From 'Nostoc azollae' 0708 (GTDB lineage: Bacteria; Cyanobacteriota; Cyanobacteriia; Cyanobacteriales; Nostocaceae), in the NCBI RefSeq assembly GCF_000196515.1, contig NC_014248.1, positions 3,290,001 through 3,354,000 of the forward strand: a stretch of 64,000 nt of DNA. Reading direction: 5' to 3'. Below, in pieces: positions 18,350 through 27,599 of the stretch (the stretch's first letter is position 1; each line of letters starts with the position of its first letter). The notes below the pieces were generated by a model. It searched no databases and had not been told where the DNA came from. It saw only the letters and a program-made list of their open reading frames with translations. The translations under genes and the position numbers were made by a program.

Positions 18350-19411
18350 GGTTGGGGGGTCACTTAGATGCTGCCAAATACAAGCACGTTGTCCTGGGTT
18401 TGATTTTGCTCAAGTACATTTCCGATACTTTTAACGAACTCTAGGAGAAATTAGCAGAGGATGAATACGCAGACCCAGAAGAAGGAGACAAATACAAAGC
18501 AGACAATATATTTTACGTCCCCCAGGCTGCACGCTGGTTACATTTCCAGAGTAATGCTAAAAACCCGCTGATTGGGCAGTTAATTGATGAGGGGATGGAG
18601 GCCATAGAAAAAGAAAACACCTCTCTCAAAGGCATATTACCCAAAGAATATGGTAAACCCTCCCTAGATAAACGATTACTGGCGGAATTAATAGGTTTAA
18701 TTAGCACAATTGGTTTAGGAGATGCTGAAAGTCGCTCTAAGGCTATTTCAGGTAGAGAGTTTACGAGTATTTTTTAGGCCATTTTGCCAGTGCGGAAAAG
18801 AAGAATGGAGGACAATTTTACACTCCTAGATGTGTAGTTCAATTCTTAGTAGAAATACTAGAATCCTACAAAAGACGAGTTTATAATCCTTGTTGCAGTT
18901 CTGGGGGAATGTTTGTCCAGTCAGAGAAATTTGTTGAGTCTCATGGTGGAAAAGTTGGGGATATTTCTATTTATGGACAAGAATCTAATCCCACAACTTG
19001 GAAACTGTGCAAAATGAATTTAGCTATCCGGGGGATTGAGGGAAATATTGGTCATCAGAGTCGTGATACATTCCGCAGTGATTTACACAAAGATTTAAGA
19101 GCAGATTATATATTAGCAAATTCTCCTTTTAATATGAGTGGTTGGGGAGGAGACAAATTACAAGAAGATGGACGTTGGATTTACGGAACCCCTGCGGTTA
19201 CTAATGCCAATTACGCCTGGGTTCAACATATTATCACTCATTTATCCCCTCAATATTCTGGGGGGTTTGTATTAGCTAATGGTTCAATGAGTCCTAATCA
19301 ATCTGGGGAAAAAGAGACTAGGAAATCTTTAATTGAAGCAGAGTTAGTTGATTGCATGGTGCCGTTGCCAGGATAGTTATTTTATAATACCCAAATTCCG
19401 GCTTTGAACTA
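18350..19411 (+). pseudogene. hsdM: Type I restriction-modification methylase HsdM, degraded
   Basis: Starts abruptly at [19 protein letters not shown], so the N-terminus is gone. TAG follows TFNEL. A 2-base tandem duplication (GAGA for GA) near 18752 shifts the frame before the EYFLGHFAS block. Motif I reads [11 protein letters not shown] where DPCCGSGGMF is usual, and the catalytic motif reads NSPF instead of NPPF. Another TAG (from CAG) precedes LFYNTQIPA. Just after that motif the sequence switches to HsdR, so the last part of hsdM, all of hsdS and most of hsdR have been deleted. Confidence 0.9.
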
Positions 19412-19747
19412 GCAAAAGCTATACCGGAGGCACAAAGACGGGGTGAAGACTTGGGACTAACGGTCGATGAAACAGCTTTTTATGATACCTTGGAAGTAAA
19501 CGAGAGTGCAGTGATGGTTTTGGGAGATGACACCCTTAAAGTGATCGCTGGTGATTTAGTAAAAGCAATTCGTGCTAATTTAACCATTGATTGGACAGTG
19601 AAAGAAAATGTCAGATCTAAATTACGAGTAACAGTTAAATGATTATTGAAAAAGCATGGTTATCCACCAGATAAATGTGATAGAGCAACTTCCACAGTTT
19701 TAGAACAGGCAGAATTATTGTGTAAAGCACTGGGTAGCTTAAATGTA
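19412..19747 (+). pseudogene. hsdR: Type I restriction enzyme HsdR, C-terminal fragment
   Basis: Reads [20 protein letters not shown], then [31 protein letters not shown] and [18 protein letters not shown], the conserved C-terminal domain of HsdR. TGA at 19640-19642 sits where Arg (CGA) is expected, followed in frame by [12 protein letters not shown] and [13 protein letters not shown]. No helicase or nuclease domain remains. It joins the hsdM relic without a gap. Confidence 0.88.
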
Positions 19748-19927
19748 AAAAGATTGGCCATACCATAGGCACTCTCTCAAAGAGGGCTACGGTGTACACA
19801 CAAGTTGGAGTAAACTATCACGTAGGTCAACACATTGAATATTCTGGAATGTGTTGGACTCCTGGCAGTATAGTGAAGGATTCTCAGAATTTTATGATTC
19901 AAAAATTTGGCATCTGGAAGGTTGCGG

Positions 19928-21601
19928 TTACTGAATACTAAAAACTCTAGCAATAGGCATTCTCCAACCAGTACCAAAAGCGCGGTCAGTGATTTTGAGT
20001 CCAGGGGGTGCTTGTCGGCGCTTAAATTCAGCCCGCGCTACCATTTGCAACACTCGGTTGACAATAGCTGAATCGTGACCAGATGCAACTATCTGTTCTC
20101 CTGATTGGTGGTCATGAACCAAGTGTTGTAATATATCATCTAATATCTCATAAGCAGGTAAAGAATCTTGATCAACTTGACCAGGTTTGAGTTCGGCGCT
20201 TGGTGGTTTAGTGAGGATATTTTGGGGAATAATTTCCCTATTGCTATGGAAATTTAACCAATTACAAAGAGAATAAACACGAGTTTTGGGAACATCTGCA
20301 ATTACCGCTAAACCACCATTCATATCACCGTAGAGAGTGCAGTAACCAACAGCCATTTCTGATTTATTCCCAGTAGATAAGAGCAGATAACCAAATTTAT
20401 TTGCTATAGCCATTAATAAATTACCTCTAATCCGGGATTGAATATTTTCTTCGGCAATACCAAATTCTGTTCCGGCAAACAGCTCAACTAGAGAATTATT
20501 AAACCCTTGCATTAATTCCCCAATGGGTAAAATATGGGTTTTAATTTCCAAATTAACAGCTAATGCCAAAGCATCAGTAAGAGAATGTTCAGAACTATAA
20601 GGAGAAGGCATCAGAATTCCTAAAACGTTTTCTTTGCCTAATGCCGCAGTAGCAATAGCAGCGACTAAAGCCGAATCAACCCCGCCACTTAAACCTAAGA
20701 CAACTTCAGAAAAGCGACATTTATTAACATAATCGCGCACACCCAAAACCAAAGCATGCCAAATTTCCTCATCTTCAGATTCATAAACTGGGGAAATAGA
20801 ACCTAGCTGTAAATCTCGTTGTGTTTCATCAAATTCAACGACTAACAAATCAGTCTCAAATCCTTTAGCACGACAAATAATCTCACCTTGAAGATTCAAA
20901 GCAAAACTCCGACCGTCAAAAATTAAATCATCATTTCCGCCGACTTGATTAGTGTAAATTACTGGTTCTTGAAAATTTACAGCACTATGTTGCAACATTG
21001 CTTCCCGTAACTTTTGCTTACCAACTGTGTAAGGTGAAGCCGATAAATTAACAATTAAATCTACACCTAAAATCGATAAATCAGCAATGGGATTAACTGC
21101 ATAACTACGTTTACCCCAAAATTCCTCATCATTCCATAAATCTTCACAAATTGTTACTCCAATATTGATATCATCCAAAGAAAAATAATTAGCCTGTAAC
21201 CCTGGTTCAAAATATCGTTTTTCATCAAATACATCATAAGTTGGTAATAGTCGTTTGTGAAAATATTGCTTTATTTTTCCTGCTTCTAACCAAGCAATAC
21301 TGTTAAATAAAGTTTTACCGCCATTAATGTATGCTTCGGTATTTTTGACAACAGTTCCCACTAATACAGCTAAATTGGGTGGTAAGTCTTTAGCTAATTT
21401 TTGTAATGTGGTATTCATAGCTTCCACAAAGCTAGGATTTAATAATAAGTCTCGTGGTGGATAACCACATAAAGAAAGTTCTGGTGTCAATAATAAACGT
21501 GCATTTGCTGATACTGCCTGTTGTGCAGTTTCCAGAATTTTTTGGGCATTTCCGGGCAAGTCACCAATGATAGGATTAAGTTGAACAATGGTTATCTTCA
21601 T
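19928..21601 (-). CDS. nadE: Glutamine-dependent NAD+ synthetase
   Basis: 557 residues, the two-domain bacterial form. The N-terminal nitrilase-type glutaminase carries the Glu-Lys-Cys triad in LTPELSLCGYPP, KRLLPTYDVF and GVTICEDLWN. The C-terminal synthetase has the ATP pyrophosphatase loop LGLSGGVDSAL (about 302-312) and STGNKSE. It converts nicotinate adenine dinucleotide to NAD+ using glutamine and ATP. It is the last gene of the minus-strand order pncB, nadD, nrtR, nadE; the gap to the regulator gene is 82 bp. Confidence 0.97.
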   Translation of the reverse strand: MKITIVQLNPIIGDLPGNAQKILETAQQAVSANARLLLTPELSLCGYPPRDLLLNPSFVEAMNTTLQKLAKDLPPNLAVLVGTVVKNTEAYINGGKTLFNSIAWLEAGKIKQYFHKRLLPTYDVFDEKRYFEPGLQANYFSLDDINIGVTICEDLWNDEEFWGKRSYAVNPIADLSILGVDLIVNLSASPYTVGKQKLREAMLQHSAVNFQEPVIYTNQVGGNDDLIFDGRSFALNLQGEIICRAKGFETDLLVVEFDETQRDLQLGSISPVYESEDEEIWHALVLGVRDYVNKCRFSEVVLGLSGGVDSALVAAIATAALGKENVLGILMPSPYSSEHSLTDALALAVNLEIKTHILPIGELMQGFNNSLVELFAGTEFGIAEENIQSRIRGNLLMAIANKFGYLLLSTGNKSEMAVGYCTLYGDMNGGLAVIADVPKTRVYSLCNWLNFHSNREIIPQNILTKPPSAELKPGQVDQDSLPAYEILDDILQHLVHDHQSGEQIVASGHDSAIVNRVLQMVARAEFKRRQAPPGLKITDRAFGTGWRMPIARVFSIQ

Positions 21602-21683
21602 ATAAAAGGTAATTAGTAATGAGTGATTGGTGATTCGTAAATAATTATTTTCTCTTCCCTATTCCCTCTTAACTATCACCTAT

Positions 21684-22439
21684 TTAAATAAAAACTAAAG
21701 GTTTATCTTTAAAAGGTGCAAAGGCTTCTGCATCAAACTTATACAAACTAGCAGGACGACCTACTCCTCTCGATATTTTAACTCCAGTATCCGATAAAAA
21801 ACCTAGCTTGAGTAAACGCGCTCGAAAATTAGAATAATCTGAGAAATGTTCCCCTAGAACCGTGGTGTATAGCTGATATAAATCATTGAGAGTAAAGGTG
21901 TCTGGTAAGACTTCAAAAGCTACAGGACTGTACTCTAATTTATTTTTCAATCTTCTGTGTCCATAGGTGATAATTTCATGATGATCAAATACTAGTTGGG
22001 GTATTTGTTTAACTGGATACCATGCAATACCAGCAACTTTATCAGCAATTAATTCTGCTTCTTCAAACCGGACTAAAGCAAAGTAACTTACTGATAAATA
22101 ACGCACTCCATAGCTATCAGTTTTTTCCCTTGGATCACGATTGGGACCACCAAAAGTATAGAGTTGTTCTAAATAGAGATTATTGACTTTTATTTTTTCT
22201 GCCATAATGCGATAAGCCGCATCTTCTAAAGATTCTCCTTGACGTACTAAAGTACCGGGAAGACTCCAAGAACTTAAAAATGGCTCTTGCTGTCGGATTA
22301 CTAATAAAACTAACAGCCGATTTTGGGCTGTATCTACAGAAAAAATTACATTATCTACACCGACTTTGAAATCAGCCAAAGGTTGTTGATTTAGTTGATT
22401 TATCGGATTGGGATTTTTTTTGTGGTTGCGTGCTGGCAT
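21684..22439 (-). CDS. nrtR: NrtR-type Nudix-related transcriptional regulator of NAD metabolism
   Basis: 251 residues. An N-terminal Nudix fold (about 25-165) is followed by a C-terminal winged helix (about 170-240, ending SRGVGRPASLYKFD). The Nudix box is degenerate: after GTLVRQGESL the catalytic REXXEE is RIMAEK, so hydrolysis is unlikely and ligand sensing is likely, as in NrtR, which binds ADP-ribose and releases DNA. The gene starts immediately after the nadD stop (TAA then ATG), inside the NAD operon. The context strongly supports NrtR over an ordinary ADP-ribose pyrophosphatase. The symbol is by family and context. Confidence 0.85.
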   Translation of the reverse strand: MPARNHKKNPNPINQLNQQPLADFKVGVDNVIFSVDTAQNRLLVLLVIRQQEPFLSSWSLPGTLVRQGESLEDAAYRIMAEKIKVNNLYLEQLYTFGGPNRDPREKTDSYGVRYLSVSYFALVRFEEAELIADKVAGIAWYPVKQIPQLVFDHHEIITYGHRRLKNKLEYSPVAFEVLPDTFTLNDLYQLYTTVLGEHFSDYSNFRARLLKLGFLSDTGVKISRGVGRPASLYKFDAEAFAPFKDKPLVFI

Positions 22440-23003
22440 TTAAAGGTACAAATGCTCTCGATAAATATAAGCGATCACAGGGGGGGTAAGAGTTTCGGGA
22501 TCTTTTTGTTCACGAAAAGCTGTGGAAGAGACATCTAAACCAGTTAAACTGGCGATGGCAATTTTACCTCCTAACTGCTTAATTTCCTCCAAAGTAGAAT
22601 CATTTATGACATAGCCTGGTCGAGGAATTACTAAAAGTTGCACTTGTTTTAACAATTCTTCAACATGATACCATCGTGGTAGCTGATGCAATAAGTCTGA
22701 ACCAATTACTAAAGTATATTCGGCGTTATCACCCCAACGGAATTTAGCTTTTTCTACTGTTTCAAAAGTCCGCCAACTGCTCAAATCTTGTTCCAAAGAA
22801 ATATTATCTCTGGGATTTTCTATATCTCTGAGTAAAAGTTGTAACATAGCCGCCCGATGAGGTAAAGGAGTTTGCTGAGACTTAAAGGGATTATCAGCAG
22901 CCCAAACAGCAACCCCATCAAAATCTTCAGATAACCACTTGAGAATGTTTTGATGTCCAGCAGTTGGTGGATCAGCACTTGTTCCAAATAAGGCAATGTT
23001 CAT
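22440..23003 (-). CDS. nadD: Nicotinate-nucleotide adenylyltransferase
   Basis: 187 residues from MNIALFGTSADPPTAGH; the longer frame from 23039 adds a leader unlike the family. The nucleotidyltransferase (T/H)xGH motif appears as PPTAGH, with SSTAFRE near the C-terminus in place of ISSTxIR. It adds AMP to nicotinate mononucleotide. Its TAA abuts the ATG of the regulator gene. The FGTSADPP variant of GGTFDP is the form often seen in cyanobacteria. Confidence 0.9.
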   Translation of the reverse strand: MNIALFGTSADPPTAGHQNILKWLSEDFDGVAVWAADNPFKSQQTPLPHRAAMLQLLLRDIENPRDNISLEQDLSSWRTFETVEKAKFRWGDNAEYTLVIGSDLLHQLPRWYHVEELLKQVQLLVIPRPGYVINDSTLEEIKQLGGKIAIASLTGLDVSSTAFREQKDPETLTPPVIAYIYREHLYL

Positions 23004-23109
23004 AATATAGGAGTTCAAGAAGTAGGTGAAAGTTGACATTTCACAGTTATAAATTGCTAACTACTCACTCAGCACTATAAGTTAATCATCTGTGTATCTG
23101 TATTCAAAG

Positions 23110-24486
23110 TTAGTGTTTTTCCTTCGTTTCCTCAGTCAAGTTTAGCAACATTTGAGAAATTTCTACTTTCAGAGAAATAGGATTTTTTAATCTTCGTATT
23201 TCTTCTGATAAACTAGCGACAGAAAACTCTGTTCGCTGACGAACTGTTGTTAAACTCTCAGGTTTTTGTAATTGTTTACCCTCTTTCATCACCAACTGCA
23301 ATAAAGGTTTTTTATCAGAATTATTTTCATATGATAAACCTAATTTATCTGCTTGTAATTTACTTCCTGTAAAGGAACGAAATATTTGTTTACGTCCTGG
23401 ATAAGTAAACTTGCCACTAGACATTTTCATCACTGGAATACCATCAACATCTACTAATTTATAAACTCCATTGACAGGAGAACCTGTAACTAATTTTGTT
23501 CCTAAACCATAACCATCAATTTCTGCACCTTCTGTTTTGAGTCGCTGAATTTCCCATTCATCTAAATCACCACTGGCAAAAATTGAAACTTCTGGTAGGA
23601 GCGCTCGCACTGTTTTTGATAAACTAACCAAATCTCCAGAATCCAACCTCACCCCCGTTAATTTCATTTCCCCCGTTTTTACTTTCAGCGCCAACTTTTG
23701 AGCGGCAGCAACAGTATCATAGGTATCAATTAACAATGGGGCACCCGGAAAATATTGATGAAAGGCTGTAAAAGCTTGTTCTTCACTTCCTTCTAAAGCT
23801 GATAAAGCCATAACTAAAGCGTGTGCCATAGTACCACTTGGTTTTTGGTCTAGTTGTATCGCTGCTAACACATTAGAAGTTGCATCTAAACCACTAGCTA
23901 AAGCTGCCCGTGCAGCCCATAAAGAAGCTTGGGGACTAAAAGCCCTGCGCGTGCCAAATTCTAGAAGTGTTACTTTTTCTCCCGCAATATCACGTAATCT
24001 AGCTGCCTTTGTAGCAATTAAAGTTTGGTAATTAATAGTATTTAAAAGATATGTTTCTACTAACTGTGCTTGCCATAAAGGCGCTTCCACCCGTAGAAAT
24101 GGCTCATTGGCAAATACCGCAGTTCCTTCTGGTAAAGCCCATACATCCCCAGTAAAAGCCCCTTCAGCCAGTAATGACCAAAAACGCTCAGGTACATGGG
24201 TAAAAATTCCCGTCTCCTGCAAAGCAGCAATTTGCGCGGAATTAAAGCGGAATTTAGCCAAGTATTCCAAAGCTTGCGCGAAACCCATAGCTATTAAATA
24301 GCCAAAACCATTAGGTAAGTGTCTCACAAATAATTCAAAACTTGCCCGTTTTTGTTCTATCCCTTCACCTGTGTAACAAGCTGCCATTGTTAGCTGGTAA
24401 AGGTCAGTCAGCATGCTGTAATCTTCTTGACTGAGATTCAGTTCTGGGTTTTGGTAGCCATAGCCCACATCTATAAAAGTGGTCAT
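23110..24486 (-). CDS. pncB: Nicotinate phosphoribosyltransferase
   Basis: 458 residues from MTTFIDVGYGYQ. The phosphoribosyltransferase signatures include TDLYQLTMA near the start, LLEFGTRRAFSPQASLWAAR, LIDTYDT and VRLDSGDL. The enzyme makes nicotinate mononucleotide from nicotinic acid, PRPP and ATP, the salvage entry to NAD. It is first in the NAD operon and carries a palindromic candidate operator 30-56 bases upstream of the start. Confidence 0.95.
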   Translation of the reverse strand: MTTFIDVGYGYQNPELNLSQEDYSMLTDLYQLTMAACYTGEGIEQKRASFELFVRHLPNGFGYLIAMGFAQALEYLAKFRFNSAQIAALQETGIFTHVPERFWSLLAEGAFTGDVWALPEGTAVFANEPFLRVEAPLWQAQLVETYLLNTINYQTLIATKAARLRDIAGEKVTLLEFGTRRAFSPQASLWAARAALASGLDATSNVLAAIQLDQKPSGTMAHALVMALSALEGSEEQAFTAFHQYFPGAPLLIDTYDTVAAAQKLALKVKTGEMKLTGVRLDSGDLVSLSKTVRALLPEVSIFASGDLDEWEIQRLKTEGAEIDGYGLGTKLVTGSPVNGVYKLVDVDGIPVMKMSSGKFTYPGRKQIFRSFTGSKLQADKLGLSYENNSDKKPLLQLVMKEGKQLQKPESLTTVRQRTEFSVASLSEEIRRLKNPISLKVEISQMLLNLTEETKEKH

Positions 24487-24515
24487 ATAACTGTATCCTA
24501 GCAAAATTGCTTATC

Positions 24516-24542
24516 TAATTATAGTAAATAACACCATAATTA
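24516..24542 (-). promoter_or_regulatory. Candidate NrtR operator upstream of pncB
   Basis: Plus-strand TAATTATAGT, seven bases (AAATAAC), ACCATAATTA: arms of 10 bp matching at nine positions. It lies 30 bases ahead of the pncB start, where an operon promoter should be. The assignment to NrtR is inference from position, symmetry and the adjacent regulator gene. No second copy is seen in the 82-bp gap before nadE. Confidence 0.6.
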
Positions 24543-24858
24543 ATGTCAAGTCTAAGAATAATTATGCTTGAAAGTCTTGTAAATACAGGCAAATTAAGCG
24601 ATGAAAACCTATTATTTTACTATTTTTAATAGTAAAACCAACAATCAAGCGGTGGAAATGCCCTTTACTACGATGGCAGTTACAATTACAATTAAACAGA
24701 AAAGTTTGCAAATTCAACAAAATAAGGTATTACGAATATATCTGAATAATCATTGCAGATAATATCAATATATTGCGAATATGAGCAAGTGTATAGATAT
24801 CAGCATTAAATTATAGATATGAAAAATGGAAAGCATAAAAAAAGGGAGTCTAAATATT

Positions 24859-25011
24859 ATGGGTATCACTAAAATGCTTACTAGCATAACTCAATTTCTT
24901 TGTGAAGGCTTCATGCGAATTTTCAGCCCTACAGATGATGCCTATCCTGTAATTGGGTTCCAACCTTTTACTGGGGATCCTTATAAGAAAGGTAAAGCAG
25001 CGTCTTGGTAG
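24859..25011 (+). CDS. Small conserved-looking cyanobacterial protein
   Basis: 50 residues from MGITKMLTSITQFLCEG; ATG at 24859 has GGGAGT nine bases upstream, which is better than the in-frame upstream Met at 24826. An amphipathic N-terminal helix is followed by the motif FSPTDDAYPVIGFQPFTGDP and a basic end. Not recognised. The acidic-proline segment and well-placed ribosome site suggest a real gene. The 280 bases upstream hold no other gene. Confidence 0.55.
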   Translation: MGITKMLTSITQFLCEGFMRIFSPTDDAYPVIGFQPFTGDPYKKGKAASW

Positions 25012-25214
25012 ATATTTATTTAAAAAGACTTCACAACTGTAGAAGTAATAACAATGAAGGCCTGAGATCAAATTCCACGCCTTTTTCTTGATAAGAATAA
25101 GGTGACAAGTGACACGTGACAGGAGAATGAGAGGGCAGGGTGTAGAGGAGAAGATTTCCTCTTTTCCCTACATCCTTATACCCTTAGAGAATGTTTGAAA
25201 ATTTTAGGAGGTAT

Positions 25215-25375
25215 AAATAAATTGTCATTCTGAGCGCCATGAAATGGGGCGTATCCCTTCGGGACACTGCGTTAACGTGAAGCGTGGCGGAGGCTCTAGA
25301 ATCTAGGTTTTGAGAGTATACTGAGATGTTTCATTCCGCTCCGCTGCATTCACCATAATACAAAGACCGACTTCT
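25215..25375 (+). repeat. Dispersed repeat R2 (GTCATTCTGA type), copy 2
   Basis: Begins GTCATTCTGAGCGCCATG, continues CCCTTCGGGACACTGCG (CCCTTCGGG is itself palindromic), GGAGGCTCTAGAATCTAG and CCGCTCCGCTGC. It shares block order with the inverted copy at 15490-15660. It lies just downstream of the LCP gene. Confidence 0.65.
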
Positions 25376-25394
25376 CAAACAACCTCTTACACCC

Positions 25395-26858
25395 TTACCT
25401 ACTATAGGCTTCAAAAGTTGCCTTCTTTTCTAACCAATCTTTACCGACTTGGATGCTGATATCTGAACCGATATTACCTGTGCTTTCTACTCGCACTTCG
25501 CCAAATCCTAAAGTATTACGAATTGATTCGGCGCTTTCACTGTCTCCTTGTTGGGCGACGATATGGGTAATTTCCAGAGGTTCACCCCATGGTTTAGAGA
25601 TAAAGATGTTGCGATATCCGGCTTTTTCCAAGGCTATAATTAGGGGACGGATTTGAGAGTGATCGCCACCTGTGCTATCTTGAATCGCTACTCGCAATGC
25701 ACCAAGGTCTATTGTTTCAGTGTCTAATAATTCTGATTCTAAACCAAAATTCTGAACCATTAATTTGTTGATTGCTCGTTTCTGGGGTATCCAATAACTG
25801 GCATCATACTCACTCTTTCCACTAAAGCGTCCAGGCAACATCAACATCTGCATATTAGAACGATTAGTTCGTGAACCAAAACCAACTAACGCAACTAATT
25901 CTTCAACTGTTAAATTAGTGTCGATATTATCTTTAACTACATTCAAAATTTGGGGCAATTGCGTTAATGTTGAGGGATTGAGAGTTTGTTCAATCAAAGA
26001 ACGCAAGACCATTTGCTGACGCTGAATTCTTCCAATATCACCTAGTTCATCATGGCGAAAACGCAGCAACTGTAAGGCTTGTTCACCTTTAAGATGCTGT
26101 TTACCTGCCTTTAAATTAATATATAAATGCTGTGAATCATCCTGATATTTCATATCTTTGGGAACGTAAACTGTTACCCCACCCAAAACATCTATCAGCT
26201 TGGCAACCCCCAGGACATTAATGCGGACATAACGGTCAATTCCCACTCGACCCAAGAGATTACTGACGGCTTTAGCAGTTAAAGCTGGTCCACCATCGAC
26301 ATTGGCGGCGTTAATTTTTTTGGCACCAAACCCTTCTATTTCTGCACGAGTATCTCTAGGAATAGAAAGCATGACAATTTTTTTTGTCTCTGGATCAAAT
26401 TTGATTAAGAGCATCACGTCAGAGAGACCATCAAAAGAATTGATCTGGGGTAGATATTTAAGTTCTTTGGTATCACTGGGTTGGTTTTGAACATCTGGTG
26501 GCAGTACACTCATGCCCATAACTAAGATATTCACTGGGCGAGTTAATTGGGAAAATTGCAATCCATTTCCCGAAATGCGATCACCGTCAAAAACTGCTGC
26601 ATCCTTGGCACTCAACTGCTCTTGCTGCAAAGGTGTACTGTCCCAAGAAACTGCCAACAAAGCTCCCGCCATACCTGAAACCATTGCAATCCCACCCATA
26701 CCCACCACAAACCATAGCCAACGCCCTGATTTTGATTTACGAGAGGTTTTACTTCTGGTTTTCGCTTTTGCTGATTTATTATTTTCTGCTGATGTTCTTT
26801 GACTAGTCACAAATTCCCTCACACTGACTGATACAATACCGTAAATTTGCCGAACCAA
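25395..26858 (-). CDS. LytR-CpsA-Psr (LCP) family glycopolymer transferase
   Basis: 487 residues; the start may instead be the GTG encoding REFVTSQRTSAEN, 12 residues in. A basic cytoplasmic leader is followed by one transmembrane helix (about 47-70) and an extracytoplasmic LCP domain with VNILVMGMS, SDVMLLIKFDP, SIPRDTRAEI, KINAANVDGG and QALQLLRFRHDELGDIGR, whose Asp and Arg residues bind pyrophosphate lipid. A LytR C-terminal domain (about 385-480) follows. LCP enzymes attach polymers from undecaprenyl carriers to peptidoglycan. Confidence 0.93.
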   Translation of the reverse strand: MVRQIYGIVSVSVREFVTSQRTSAENNKSAKAKTRSKTSRKSKSGRWLWFVVGMGGIAMVSGMAGALLAVSWDSTPLQQEQLSAKDAAVFDGDRISGNGLQFSQLTRPVNILVMGMSVLPPDVQNQPSDTKELKYLPQINSFDGLSDVMLLIKFDPETKKIVMLSIPRDTRAEIEGFGAKKINAANVDGGPALTAKAVSNLLGRVGIDRYVRINVLGVAKLIDVLGGVTVYVPKDMKYQDDSQHLYINLKAGKQHLKGEQALQLLRFRHDELGDIGRIQRQQMVLRSLIEQTLNPSTLTQLPQILNVVKDNIDTNLTVEELVALVGFGSRTNRSNMQMLMLPGRFSGKSEYDASYWIPQKRAINKLMVQNFGLESELLDTETIDLGALRVAIQDSTGGDHSQIRPLIIALEKAGYRNIFISKPWGEPLEITHIVAQQGDSESAESIRNTLGFGEVRVESTGNIGSDISIQVGKDWLEKKATFEAYSR

Positions 26859-27096
26859 TATATGTAGACAAACCAGACTTTAATAGATAAATCTTAATTA
26901 ATAGTGCTGATTTTTTATGATCTTGGGAACTACAAGACCTTTACCCGGATTTCGATTTATCTGTTGACAATCCGGAGAGGTTTCTGGAAGTATGGCAATA
27001 ATAAACCAGATTTGATCATATTGCTTATGGATTAACTCTAAAGTTGTGTATCAGCAATAAACATCTTAACGGGCTAATCACTTAATAAATGAAGAT

Positions 27097-27465
27097 TTAA
27101 TATTTACGCAGTATGCGTTCGGCAAAACTGCTCAATCCTGGTAAACGGTAAGACTTTCCTTGGATAACACGGAAAATTAGCCAAATGCTCACCAAAAAGT
27201 AACCAGATGTGAAGAAACTGTTAAGAATCAACAAACGGATTGCCAAAAAATCGGAACTAGCTGCCCCAGATGATAACAAAAAGTATCCCAACATCCATGT
27301 AAAACACAAAGTAATGGACAGACGACTTACTGCCAATTGTTCCCGGCTACCTTGACGGCGATAGAGAGTCCAGAGGGAAGGGAAAAAGCCGAACACGGGA
27401 ATTAAGTATAAAAGCAAAAGTTTGTTAGAGGTAGCTGTGTCTTGAGGATGTAGGTAATTGTCCAT
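27097..27465 (-). CDS. Small conserved membrane protein
   Basis: 122 residues from MDNYLHPQDTATSNK. Three hydrophobic helices (about 15-33, 50-68, 80-105), with RRQGSREQLAVSRLS between the first and second and a basic tail. The pattern is that of a small integral membrane protein of unknown role found in filamentous cyanobacteria. It is divergent from the AI-2E-family gene, sharing the 134-bp gap. Confidence 0.65.
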   Translation of the reverse strand: MDNYLHPQDTATSNKLLLLYLIPVFGFFPSLWTLYRRQGSREQLAVSRLSITLCFTWMLGYFLLSSGAASSDFLAIRLLILNSFFTSGYFLVSIWLIFRVIQGKSYRLPGLSSFAERILRKY

Positions 27466-27599
27466 TGGTGGTAGATTGTGCATGTGGTGGGTCTACTTAT
27501 AAAGTAGAGGAATGAAAAAGACTCATATAGTTAGAGATAATAGTCTGTAAAGAAGAATTTAACTGAGTTCTATTTAGTTTTATCCCCAATTATCTAAAA

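Noticed and set aside
25053-25090. Possible terminator after the 50-residue gene (AAGGC...GCCTTTTTC).
   Set aside because: The stem is only 4-5 bp with a long loop, too weak to list as a terminator.
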